DNA of 19,782 nt from Syntrophaceae bacterium (GTDB lineage: Bacteria; Desulfobacterota; SM23-61). Shown here one piece after another: positions 1 through 6,754 of this stretch. How positions within the stretch are numbered: the first letter of the stretch is position 1; each line of letters starts with the position of its first letter. The notes under the pieces are model-generated. The model saw only the letters and a list, made by a program, of their open reading frames with translations, did no database searches and was not told the origin of the DNA. The stretch is from the NCBI GenBank assembly GCA_003154025.1, contig PMCE01000095.1:1060-20841 (forward strand), in the 5' to 3' direction. The translations under genes were made by a program, and so were the position numbers.

Positions 1-777
1 GAAGGGGGAGAGAGTGTCTTCCTCGACCTGAGATCTGTGGGCGAAAAAAATTGGCCGAAAAACAACATGGCGATGAGTCAGAAACAAATGCTGCGGGACC
101 GTTTCTCCTGTTTCCAAAAGCCCCTGCGGATATCCCCCTCAGCCCATTTCTTCGCCGGCGGAATCTCGGCGGACCCCGATGGGAAGACAGAGATTCCCGG
201 TCTCTACGCGGCCGGTGAGGTGGTGGGCGGCCTGCACGGGGCCAACCGCATGGGTGGCAATGCCTTGAGCGAGATCATCGTCTTCGGATACCGGGCCGGG
301 GTGGCGTGCGCCGAATGGGCATTGGCCGGCAAGAAGCCGGGTGAATCGAAAGCTTTGATCCCATCCCGATGGGAGGCTTTCCAGAAAAAATGGAAAAGCA
401 ACGGGAAAGGAATCACCCCGAAGGCTCTCCGAAAACGCGTGGGGGAGATCCTCTGGAATCAAGGGGGGGTTCTGCGGGAAGAGGAAGGATTGAAGACCGG
501 GTTGGAGGAGATAAGCCAGATGAAGTCCGAGGACCTCCCCTGGGCCTCATCGGAGAATCCCAAGGAAATGCTGGAAAAGATCGAGGTGGATCATGCCCTG
601 TGGGTCTCCGAGATGATCCTCCGGAGCGCGCTCTTGCGGCAAGAAAGCCGAGGAGCCCACTTCCGAAAAGACCATCCCTTTATGGACGACCGGAAATGGA
701 AGGGGAATATCTTCCTGAAAAAGTCACGGGAAAGGATGGCCCTTTCCTTCCACCCGCTTCCGGGAAAAACTTCTTGA
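1..777 (+). CDS. FAD-dependent fumarate reductase/succinate dehydrogenase-type flavoprotein, C-terminal part
   Basis: The frame is open from base 1 and ends with TGA at 775-777, so the gene is cut at its 5' end by the window; 258 residues are visible. Residues about 47-55 (SAHFFAGGI) correspond to the substrate-site His-containing segment of the fumarate reductase / succinate dehydrogenase / L-aspartate oxidase flavoprotein family. Residues 67-89 (GLYAAGEVVGGLHGANRMGG...) are the family's second FAD-contact block, with the NRxGGNAL arginine. The remaining 160 residues are a helical C-terminal domain as in SdhA/FrdA/NadB. The family transfers electrons between a dicarboxylate-like substrate and FAD. 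The N-terminal Rossmann motif lies outside the window, so the exact substrate and any partner iron-sulfur subunit cannot be named. Confidence 0.85.
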   Translation, partial: EGGESVFLDLRSVGEKNWPKNNMAMSQKQMLRDRFSCFQKPLRISPSAHFFAGGISADPDGKTEIPGLYAAGEVVGGLHGANRMGGNALSEIIVFGYRAGVACAEWALAGKKPGESKALIPSRWEAFQKKWKSNGKGITPKALRKRVGEILWNQGGVLREEEGLKTGLEEISQMKSEDLPWASSENPKEMLEKIEVDHALWVSEMILRSALLRQESRGAHFRKDHPFMDDRKWKGNIFLKKSRERMALSFHPLPGKTS

Positions 778-817
778 AACCCCTCGGCTTCATGCTAAGA
801 TAGATCGCCCAGCGGGA

Positions 818-914
818 ACCGGTTGCTCGTAACTCGTTACTGGTCTAGGGGAGTGGTTCTGCTCGTTGACTCGACGGTACCGACAGGAACGAGCAACCAG
901 AAACGAGCAACCAG
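818..914. repeat. Dispersed-type repeat with inverted and direct copies
   Basis: The 13-mer AACGAGCAACCAG occurs twice in direct orientation (888-900 and 902-914). Its inverted core GGTTGCTCGT lies at 821-830. A short palindrome GTAACTCGTTAC (829-840) sits just inside the left arm. The whole block could fold into a long imperfect hairpin and lies between the flavoprotein gene and the tRNA. This looks like a multi-copy intergenic repeat, but only one locus is visible, so genome-wide copy number is unknown. Confidence 0.6.
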
Positions 915-944
915 CAACGTTTTTGAACTTTAGGCATCTCTTTT

Positions 945-1021
945 GCCCCCGTAGCTCAGGTGGATAGAGCAAGGGATTCCTAATCCCTGCGCCCCGTGTT
1001 CGAGTCACGGCGGGGGCACCA
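945..1021 (+). tRNA. tRNA-Arg (anticodon CCT)
   Basis: A complete cloverleaf can be folded by eye. The acceptor stem is GCCCCCG (945-951) with CGGGGGC (1011-1017), seven perfect pairs. The D stem is GCTC/GAGC (954-957, 967-970). The anticodon stem is AGGGA/TCCCT (972-976, 984-988) with loop TTCCTAA, giving anticodon CCT at 979-981, which reads AGG (Arg). The T arm is CCGTG-TTCGAGT-CACGG (994-1010). Discriminator A1018 is followed by an encoded CCA (1019-1021). A strong terminator follows 20 bases later. Confidence 0.96.
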
Positions 1022-1040
1022 AATAAAGCCAGTCGGTTAT

Positions 1041-1067
1041 GAAAAAGAGGCGAAGGGCCTCTTTTTC
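1041..1067 (+). terminator. Intrinsic terminator after tRNA-Arg
   Basis: An 11-bp perfect stem (1041-1051 with 1057-1067) closes a five-base loop GAAGG. The 3' arm contains a run of five T. It lies 20 bases past the tRNA end, so it probably ends the tRNA transcript. The A-rich 5' arm means it could also act in the reverse direction. Confidence 0.8.
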
Positions 1068-1532
1068 ATTTTAGTCAATCTCCTCCTTTTCGGCCCCACA
1101 ATGGCCCCACAATTTTCGGTAAATCAAAGTGCCGGGAAGATATTGGAAAATGGGAACCGCATCCCCATGCTCAATCGTCCCCAAAATAAATACCTTGGCC
1201 AACCTGAAGGTGATGTCCGCCCCCCCCAAGTGACGATCCAGAAAGATGGCAGGGCAAAAATTTATCCCCGGGGAAATCGGTTCCCGCAGCTTTTTCCCCC
1301 GGCTCCGGACCACCGTCATCGCCGGTATCTTGAGCTCCTGTCCTATGGCTGAATTGCGTCCTATACGCGATTTAGGTTTCGATAGGGTAAATTTTTCGGT
1401 CTCCAACGGGGGAAAGGATCGAAAGAATCGGGAATTCTTGGTTTGGGAGGGGGGGCGGTAGGTTAAGTGTAACGGGGGCGTTGATGCCGTCTTGTGGAAA
1501 AACTCGGATTTCTGCCAGTAGCCCAAATAACG

Positions 1533-1796
1533 CTATGAGGATTTACTGGAACTGGGAGAATCGTAGCTTCCTCTGGTTGCGGATTCGGAGATCAAAAGCT
1601 GGCGTTTTCTGGTCAGGTCGCGGATGGTTTCATTTATGGTTTTTGCTCGCCTATCCAGTTCATCGAGTTTTGTGTCCTTATTCCGAATTTCTGAATCTCC
1701 CCGGCAGGGTTGGAGGCGGAGGATCGCTTGATCCTTCTTTACCTCGGCCAGTTCTTTTTGCAGATCTCGGATCTGTTTTTCGAGTTGTTTGATCAT
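1533..1796 (-). CDS. Small putative coiled-coil protein
   Basis: The ATG is at 1796 with GAGG a few bases upstream on the reverse strand; the stop is at 1535-1533. The 87-residue product begins MIKQLEKQIRDLQKELAEVKK, with hydrophobic residues at heptad spacing through residue 22 or so. A second helical stretch at about 43-68 (KLDELDRRAKTINETIRDL) has the same pattern, and a Ser-rich tail follows. This is typical of a short dimeric coiled coil. No family is recognised. The amino-acid pattern is more protein-like than the other frames here, but the gene is isolated in a gene-poor zone and could be a remnant of a longer protein. Confidence 0.42.
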   Translation of the reverse strand: MIKQLEKQIRDLQKELAEVKKDQAILRLQPCRGDSEIRNKDTKLDELDRRAKTINETIRDLTRKRQLLISESATRGSYDSPSSSKSS

Positions 1797-2126
1797 TTCC
1801 CCTCAGGTTTGGCCATCCCCCCAGGCGGAAGGTGTGGTCTGGAAATCTTTCTGCTTTCGAATGAATAATGATTATTTTATGACATCTTCCAGAGCTAAGC
1901 AAGATCAAAATTCTCTTGCCGCCGACTCAAACTTCGGGTTCGGTCGAGGAAAGCTGAATCCTGGACAGATTGCCATCATCAGACCTATGGGAGCAGAAGG
2001 TCGGTCTTTATGCATCTAACAGAGCTGGCTCCGGTTTGGTGAAAACATTTCCATTCGTACCCTTGGTAAGATCCGACCACTCTCCAAGCTTCTATGAAAT
2101 GGGTATGAGAGCGGAGGGATTGATCA

Positions 2127-2345
2127 TCATAGACATCTCTTGGGTCTTATCAGAATCTGCTTCTTGCACGATCTTATTTTCGCCGTCCCCAAGACCATCC
2201 CTCCCATCTTCTGAAGCCGGTAACCCTCTTGCGCGGATAACCCTTCAAGTTGCTGCGCAAGAGTACAATCTTCCACCTTCCACCACTCGGCTGCTGCCCT
2301 CGGTTCCTGGCCCATTAGCATCGCGGATGTAAATTCTCCATTCAT
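2127..2345 (-). CDS. Hypothetical small protein, DUF4177-like pattern
   Basis: The frame opens with ATG at 2345 and stops with TGA at 2129-2127, giving 72 residues. The core EWWKVEDCTLAQQLEGLSAQ, followed by EGYRLQKM, resembles in layout the DUF4177 pattern (W-x-Y-K-V, a helix ending in L-N-x-L-G-x-E-G-W-E-L, then a strand and K/R-rich tail). The match is by eye and not strong. There is no good Shine-Dalgarno sequence. The same open frame continues upstream to 2720, but that extension runs antisense into the beta-barrel gene and is unlikely to be coding. It may be a degraded fragment. Confidence 0.33.
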   Translation of the reverse strand: MNGEFTSAMLMGQEPRAAAEWWKVEDCTLAQQLEGLSAQEGYRLQKMGGMVLGTAKIRSCKKQILIRPKRCL

Positions 2346-2399
2346 TGGAAGGTCGCAGGAAGGGACATTCGAACCGATGGCCTGGTTGCTCGAAAGAAA

Positions 2400-2428
2400 T
2401 TGACATCCAAGGCTTCCTTTGCTAATTT
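2400..2428 (+). promoter_or_regulatory. Putative sigma-70-type promoter of the outer-membrane protein gene
   Basis: A perfect -35 hexamer TTGACA (2400-2405) is followed after 17 bases by TAATTT (2423-2428), a weak -10. Transcription would start near 2435, about 50 bases before the gene. The -10 lies between the arms of a 9-bp inverted repeat, listed separately. Confidence 0.45.
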
Positions 2429-2443
2429 CTATCGGCAAAGGAA
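2414..2443. promoter_or_regulatory. Inverted repeat spanning the -10 region (possible operator)
   Basis: TTCCTTTGC (2414-2422) and its exact complement GCAAAGGAA (2435-2443) are separated by 12 bases, which include the proposed -10 of the promoter for the downstream gene. The geometry fits a dimeric repressor site or a 5'-leader hairpin. No T-run follows, so it is not a standard terminator. Confidence 0.45.
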
Positions 2444-2487
2444 AGGTTTTTTGTATGGGAAGGAACCAAATTGAAAGAGGAGAAATG

Positions 2488-3252
2488 ATGAGAAAGTTTA
2501 TTTTTGGAGGAGGAATTCTGATTTTAGGTCTGCTATTTCTTGCCCCACCGATAGCTTCTGCCATGGGGGTCGAGGCAGCCGTGGGAGTATGGCGGCAGGA
2601 TCCATCCGGCGATATCGGTTTTAAAGGGGATCCGTTGAGTGTGGAGAACGATCTGAAGTACGATGCCAAGTCCAGGGGTTTTGGCCGGGTCAAGATCGAT
2701 ATGCCGCTGCTGATACCCAATATCTACCTCATGGCGACTCCGGTTAAATTTGAAGGGGATGGAAGCAAAAATATCGGCTTTACCTTCGGCGACAAAACAT
2801 TCGCCGCCAATGTTCCCTTTTCTTCGAGTGTAAAGATGGATCACTATGACGTTGCCCTGTATTATGGGATTCCTTTTCTGAAGACCGCTACCCTCGGGAA
2901 GTTCAACGCCGAGGCTGGCCTGAATGCGAGGATCTTCAATTTGAAGGCTGAAATGAACCAGCCGACCACAGGAACCAGTGAATCGAAGAGCCTCACTCTG
3001 CCTGTCCCCATGTTTTATCTTGGCGCGCAACTGAAACCCGTAAAATACTTGAGCCTCGAGGCCGAGGCTCGGGGGATTTCTTACAGTTCCAATCATTATT
3101 ATGATCTGATCGGGCGGCTCAAGGTTCAGCCCTTTGGTCCGTTCTTCATTGCCGGCGGCTATCGATACGAGGGAGTAAAGGTTGATCAGAGTGATGTGAA
3201 GGCCAATTTCACCCTCAAGGGGCCGTTTTTGGAATTGGGATTGGTGTTCTGA
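2488..3252 (+). CDS. Outer-membrane beta-barrel protein, TIGR04219-like
   Basis: The product is 254 residues. The N-terminus MRKFIFGGGILILGLLFLAP, followed by PIASA, is a classic Sec signal peptide with cleavage after ASA. The mature part opens with EAAVGVWRQDPSGDI, then alternating strands. Other blocks are PLLIPNIYLMATPVKFEGDG, HYDVALYYGIPF and KYLSLEAEARG, and the protein ends in aromatic LELGLVF, as outer-membrane barrels do. The pattern matches my memory of the TIGR04219 family of about 240-residue outer-membrane barrels, whose function is unknown. The start at 2488 is preferred because AGGAG (2478-2482) is then five bases upstream; the adjacent ATG at 2485 and an in-frame ATG at 2419 are less well placed. 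It is monocistronic with its own putative promoter. Confidence 0.8.
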   Translation: MRKFIFGGGILILGLLFLAPPIASAMGVEAAVGVWRQDPSGDIGFKGDPLSVENDLKYDAKSRGFGRVKIDMPLLIPNIYLMATPVKFEGDGSKNIGFTFGDKTFAANVPFSSSVKMDHYDVALYYGIPFLKTATLGKFNAEAGLNARIFNLKAEMNQPTTGTSESKSLTLPVPMFYLGAQLKPVKYLSLEAEARGISYSSNHYYDLIGRLKVQPFGPFFIAGGYRYEGVKVDQSDVKANFTLKGPFLELGLVF

Positions 3253-3630
3253 ATCTTATCCGAAAAGTAAGATGGCCCCATGGGGGGAACGATCGTTCGG
3301 TTTCGGCATAGCTCTCACTGCAACCCAGCCGCCCCAGGGGGGTACGGAGAGAAGGCAGATAGGTATATCCCTTTGACGGCAGACCGAAGGATCTCCTCCG
3401 GTCGCGGCAAAGGGGAGAGTAAGGGGAAAGGGAACAAATATCCCTGGTACCGGACTTGAAGGGAGTTCTGAGTCGGGAAAAATGGTTTCTCCGGGAAGGG
3501 GTATTTTCGGAAGGAACCATCAGCGAAACCCTATTTCCACTCCACCGCCCCCCAAAGAATCCAATCTTTCCGGGATCTCTGCTCATTTAAAGTAGTCGAG
3601 AACGCGTAAACCCTCCGGGAGGGCAAATCC
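3253..3630. other. Intergenic stretch with palindromes
   Basis: No convincing gene. Just after the barrel gene lie CCCCATGGGG (3276-3285) and the perfect 12-bp palindrome GAACGATCGTTC (3287-3298). Neither has a T-run, so no intrinsic terminator is evident. ATGGTT (3482-3487) and AACCAT (3515-3520) could pair. The last bases contain a palindrome overlapping the next gene's ribosome binding site. I checked by eye for cobalamin and c-di-GMP riboswitch consensus elements and did not find them. Confidence 0.5.
3611..3623 (+). promoter_or_regulatory. Ribosome binding site inside a palindrome
   Basis: CCCTCC-G-GGAGGG: the strong Shine-Dalgarno GGAGGG (3618-3623), seven bases before the ATG at 3631, has its exact complement immediately upstream. 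A one-base loop cannot form a hairpin in cis, so the symmetric site may be a protein site, a pairing surface between molecules, or chance in GC-rich DNA. Confidence 0.4.
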
Positions 3631-4701
3631 ATGCCTGGGTATCAAGATCTAATCCGATTCGTTCGCAGCCCCGTACCAGATGAGCCCCTGCCGGCCATTT
3701 GGGATTTTTTCCCCTGCCATGCGGGGGCCGTGGGGGGGGTGGCCAATTTTATAAATTACTACTTTGACGTGGACCTGAAGCTCCACCTGCAACTTAAGCT
3801 GAAACAACTGCTCCCCGAGGCCCTGATCCTGCCCGGTGTCTTCCCCGACCTCGGGGTGATTGTGGAGGCATCGGCATTCGGGGGGCAGATGATTTGGTTT
3901 GAAAACGGGGCCCCTTATATTTACCCGGTCCTGAAGAATCTCCAGGCGATCGATTCCCTGAAAATGCCGCCCGTAGGCCTGGCGGGGTTGATGCCTCTGG
4001 TTCTCACCCAGAGAGGGGTGATGCGCCGGAAATTGAGGGAGAAGGGAATAGAGATGGAGCGGTGGGCCTCCTCCATGGGCCCCGCGGAGGTATGCGGGCT
4101 GCTGCTGGGCTACGACAAGTATTACCTGGCCTTGTATGATGACCCCGGGCGGCTTTCCAAACTGATGGAGATCGTCACCGAAATGATTATTTCATGGCTC
4201 CGGAAGCAGGAAGCGGAGTATGGAGGGATTGAAGTCCTATGCATAGGGGATCATGTCCCCCATCAAGTCCAATCGGCCCACCTGAAGGAATTCATTCTCC
4301 CCCACATGAGGGCCATTTTTTCCTCCTTCCCGGGGGCGGTCAGAATTTACCACAACGAAGGGTTTCACTCGGATGAACACATCGGCGCCGTCTTAGACTT
4401 CGGGGCGGAAGTGTGGCATTTCGGGAGCGATGTCCATCTTCTGGGGGATTTGTATGCAAAGGTGAAAGCCCGGATCATTCCCTTCGGAGGGGTGAACCCT
4501 CACGGCGCCATGCGACACGGAACTCCGGAGGAAGTTCGAGCGGAGACCCGTGAAGCCCTGCGGGCATCCAAGGGGTGGAAGTTGCTTCTATCGACGGGGA
4601 CGGGAACCACGCCGGAAACCTCCCTCGAAAATCAGCGGGCCATGGTGGTCTCCATGCTGACGAATGACACGTTCATAAGAAGCAAGGACAAATCCGGATA
4701 A
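3631..4701 (+). CDS. Uroporphyrinogen decarboxylase (URO-D/MtaA) fold protein, non-canonical
   Basis: The 356 residues are the normal length for the URO-D / corrinoid methyltransferase (MtaA, CmuA, MtbA) superfamily. Family landmarks are GLLLGYDKYYLALYDDPGRL (158 onward), CIGDHVPHQVQSAHLKEFILP (204-224), the FGGVNP strand (285-290) and HGTPEEVRAETREAL (296-310). Methyl-transferring members carry a zinc site of one His and two Cys (HxC, then a late Cys). Here the first becomes YHNEG (H241, N242, E243) and the second STGTGTTPE (321-329), so both cysteines are absent. It is therefore unlikely to be an ordinary zinc-dependent methylcobamide:thiol methyltransferase or HemE; the substrate is unknown. 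The start is supported by GGAGGG seven bases upstream. It converges on an MFS transporter gene with a gap of 21 bases. Confidence 0.8.
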   Translation: MPGYQDLIRFVRSPVPDEPLPAIWDFFPCHAGAVGGVANFINYYFDVDLKLHLQLKLKQLLPEALILPGVFPDLGVIVEASAFGGQMIWFENGAPYIYPVLKNLQAIDSLKMPPVGLAGLMPLVLTQRGVMRRKLREKGIEMERWASSMGPAEVCGLLLGYDKYYLALYDDPGRLSKLMEIVTEMIISWLRKQEAEYGGIEVLCIGDHVPHQVQSAHLKEFILPHMRAIFSSFPGAVRIYHNEGFHSDEHIGAVLDFGAEVWHFGSDVHLLGDLYAKVKARIIPFGGVNPHGAMRHGTPEEVRAETREALRASKGWKLLLSTGTGTTPETSLENQRAMVVSMLTNDTFIRSKDKSG

Positions 4702-4722
4702 CGGGTGAGCGGGCTGCCCTTT

Positions 4723-6036
4723 TCAGGAAAGGGGTTGAGCCCGAGAGGGGAACCGGGCGGGCGGGCTCAGGACTGCAAAGAGGACGGCCGCTATTCCCAA
4801 TATGATGGCGAAAGTCAGGAGCACCAGGCTGTAGCTTTCCGTCCGGTCGAAAACCCACCCGGCATAAACGGGCGAAATAAAAGTGGCGGTCCCATAGCCG
4901 ACTCCCATAATCCCACGAAGAGTGGCATAGTTCCCCCTTCCGAAAAAATCCCCGATCAAGGCCCAGTTGAGGGGCGCAGTCCCCATGAGAAGGGCGAAAG
5001 CGATGGGGAAAAAATAAATAAAAATCCTTTCCCGCCAGAGAAACATTCCGATCATCACCAGGATCATGGGTAAGATGCAGAGGCTGGCCAACCGGGACTT
5101 GTTCCAGCGATCTCCCAGCCAGCCAAGGCCGAGGGTCATGGGGATCGTAATCAGGGCAAAAAGGCTTACCATATAGGCGCTGGCGGATTCACTGATTCCA
5201 TTCCAGACCAGAATCGGCACGAAATGGGTGTTCAGGGCCATGGTGACCAGAATCCGGAGGGAGATGGCCCCCGTGAGCATCCAGAAATGCAGGGTCCTCA
5301 GAGCCTCCCGGACGGTAAAGTTCGCCTCTTCCCCCGCTTGAAGAACAAGGTTCGGCTCTCCCGTTGTTTTTCCGCGAAGGGCCTGGCCATCCGGGCGAAG
5401 ACCCATGGATTCGGGGGAACGCCGAATGGGAACAGCCGCCGGGACCGCTATGGCGAGAATCATGGCACCGGCGAGGAGGGCCCCGGTCCGCCACCCGCTG
5501 GCCAGAATGACATAGGAGAGGAGGGGGGCCATAATCATCCCGCCGATATTGCCCGATGCGGTGATGATCGAGAAACCCAATCCCCGGCGGCGGATGAACC
5601 ATTTGTTTACCGCCGTGGATACGGGGTGGAAAAAGCCGGCATTCTGGCCCACCGAGACGATAAAGACATAGATGAGGAAGAAGGAAAAAAAGCTTTGCAC
5701 CGTGCAAAGAAGGATCAAGCCCGTTCCCGCCAGGCAAGATCCGATGATGATCATCTTGCGGGAACCGAACCGGTCGATCAAATATCCGTACAGCACTCCA
5801 TCGATTCCCCCCTCGAGACGGGCTGCACCGAAGAGGAGGGAGATAGCGGCGCTGCTCACCGCCAGATCGCGCTTCAGGGGGAGAAAAAAGACCGTGAAAC
5901 TGTGGTAGATGACTCCTACCCCGATTCCAGTTATGAGCGAGCCCAGCGCCAGAACCCACCACCCATAGAAAATTCGGCTCTCAGGGGTTTGAAAGGAACT
6001 TTTGAAGTGGGGGGGAGAAACAGGATATTCTTTCAT
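4723..6036 (-). CDS. MFS transporter (monocarboxylate/OFA-like)
   Basis: The product is 437 residues with about 12 hydrophobic segments in the usual 6+6 arrangement. The segment IFYGWWVLALGSLITGIGVG opens TM1, typical of the oxalate/formate and monocarboxylate-type MFS carriers. The loop between TM2 and TM3 carries the MFS signature GYLIDRFGSRKMIIIG; a second copy in the C-terminal half reads GLGWLGDRWNKSR. It most likely moves a small carboxylate or related anion across the inner membrane. I place the start at 6036 (MKEYPV...) because TM1 then begins about 20 residues in. The longer frame from 6111 adds 25 basic, non-membrane residues with no ribosome site. Neither start has a good Shine-Dalgarno sequence. 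The substrate cannot be read from the sequence. Confidence 0.85.
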   Translation of the reverse strand: MKEYPVSPPHFKSSFQTPESRIFYGWWVLALGSLITGIGVGVIYHSFTVFFLPLKRDLAVSSAAISLLFGAARLEGGIDGVLYGYLIDRFGSRKMIIIGSCLAGTGLILLCTVQSFFSFFLIYVFIVSVGQNAGFFHPVSTAVNKWFIRRRGLGFSIITASGNIGGMIMAPLLSYVILASGWRTGALLAGAMILAIAVPAAVPIRRSPESMGLRPDGQALRGKTTGEPNLVLQAGEEANFTVREALRTLHFWMLTGAISLRILVTMALNTHFVPILVWNGISESASAYMVSLFALITIPMTLGLGWLGDRWNKSRLASLCILPMILVMIGMFLWRERIFIYFFPIAFALLMGTAPLNWALIGDFFGRGNYATLRGIMGVGYGTATFISPVYAGWVFDRTESYSLVLLTFAIILGIAAVLFAVLSPPARFPSRAQPLS

Positions 6037-6365
6037 GCAGGGTATGTTACGAATTTGCGGTCGGGATTTCAATCTTTTTGTCTTCGGCGAGGATGCGGGC
6101 GTATATTTCATTGATTCGGCGATGAGTCCTCGCCTATACTCAGGCGGGAAATAGGTACCGTAGGATGGTGGTTAATGGGTGCCGATGGGAGAAAGATAAA
6201 TGGGGACCCCCATGATGGATGTTGGATGACGCCTGGCGGCGATGAATCATGAGCCATGGGGGCCGGACATCAGGAAGGCTCTGGAGAGCTTAGTCCATGG
6301 AATTCGAGGCAGGTTCGGCGCTCTTATGGCGGTGAACCCCTTGGCCAGAAGAGAAAGGAGAAAAG
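6037..6365. other. Intergenic region between divergent MFS and cupin genes
   Basis: No full gene is recognised. On the reverse strand a 28-codon open frame ends in a TAA near 6050. Its tail, INEIYARILAEDKKIEIP, looks like the C-terminus of a real protein but is cut off by a stop upstream, so it may be a gene remnant. The rest shows no clear promoter or terminator by eye. Confidence 0.35.
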
Positions 6366-6710
6366 ATGAGGTTCCCGGAATTCATTGAAGGACTCCCCCA
6401 GGCTGATATTCCTGTCCCGGGAGTGGAAGGCTTCGTGCTGCAGGCAGCCAGGCATCAGGTCGCTTTTCTGCGATCGGACGAGGATATGACCATGCCCGAG
6501 CACTCCCATGCCGCTCAATGGGAGATTCCCCTGGAAGGGACTGCCGAAATGAACATCGGCGGGGAGGTGGGGATCTTCGGGCCGGGCCAGCCCATCTATG
6601 TTCCGGCCGGCGTTCCTCATTCAGGCAAGGTCAAAGGACCCTATACGGCGGTCATCTTCTTCGACGCCCCAGACAGGTATAAGGTCAAAAAGGCTAATCC
6701 CGCAGGCTAA
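6366..6710 (+). CDS. Small cupin-domain protein
   Basis: The product is 114 residues, a single cupin domain. Cupin motif 1 is PEHSHAAQWEIPLEGTAEM, matching G(x)5HxH(x)3-4E(x)6G with its two His and Glu. Motif 2 is GPGQPIYVPAGVPHSGKV, matching G(x)5PxG(x)2H. The conserved 3-His/1-Glu metal site is therefore intact. Such proteins bind a metal and act as isomerases, dioxygenases or ligand sensors; nothing here fixes which. AGGAG lies six bases before the ATG. It converges with the PxpB-like gene 44 bases away. Confidence 0.88.
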   Translation: MRFPEFIEGLPQADIPVPGVEGFVLQAARHQVAFLRSDEDMTMPEHSHAAQWEIPLEGTAEMNIGGEVGIFGPGQPIYVPAGVPHSGKVKGPYTAVIFFDAPDRYKVKKANPAG

Positions 6711-6754
6711 GAGAGAAGCATCGAGAGAGATTATAAGAAGATGGGAGCATGGAT

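Larger units (their letters stand above)
1068..2484. other. Gene-poor stretch downstream of tRNA-Arg
   Basis: About 1.4 kb without a confidently recognised gene. It contains a perfect 11-bp tandem duplication GGCCCCACAAT (1092-1102, 1103-1113). It also holds a reverse-strand open frame at 1526-1071 (TTG start, 151 codons) with no recognisable domain, and the two better-looking small reverse ORFs listed separately. Overlapping frames on both strands between 1240 and 1460 are all unconvincing. The position beside a tRNA and the low information content suggest a decayed insertion, but no integrase, transposase or duplicated tRNA 3' end was found. Confidence 0.5.

Noticed and set aside
1071..1526. 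151-codon reverse ORF after tRNA-Arg as a gene
   Set aside because: It needs a TTG start with no ribosome site and shows no recognisable domain; its tail only loosely suggests an integrase end. Described under the gene-poor stretch instead.
2127..2720. Full 197-codon reverse ORF
   Set aside because: Its upstream half is antisense to the signal peptide and first strands of a well-supported outer-membrane protein gene; only the 3' part (2345-2127) is worth listing.
3253..3630. Riboswitch upstream of the UroD-like gene
   Set aside because: A cobalamin element was considered because of the corrinoid-related family, but no B12-box-like consensus or matching stem order could be seen.
4717..4733. 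CCCTTT-TCAGG-AAAGGG as a bidirectional terminator between the UroD-like and MFS genes
   Set aside because: The stem is only six bp, has no T-run and overlaps the MFS stop codon.
5224..6114. 296-codon forward ORF opposite the MFS gene
   Set aside because: Antisense shadow of a GC-rich membrane-protein gene; composition is Gly/Arg/Pro-rich with no domain.
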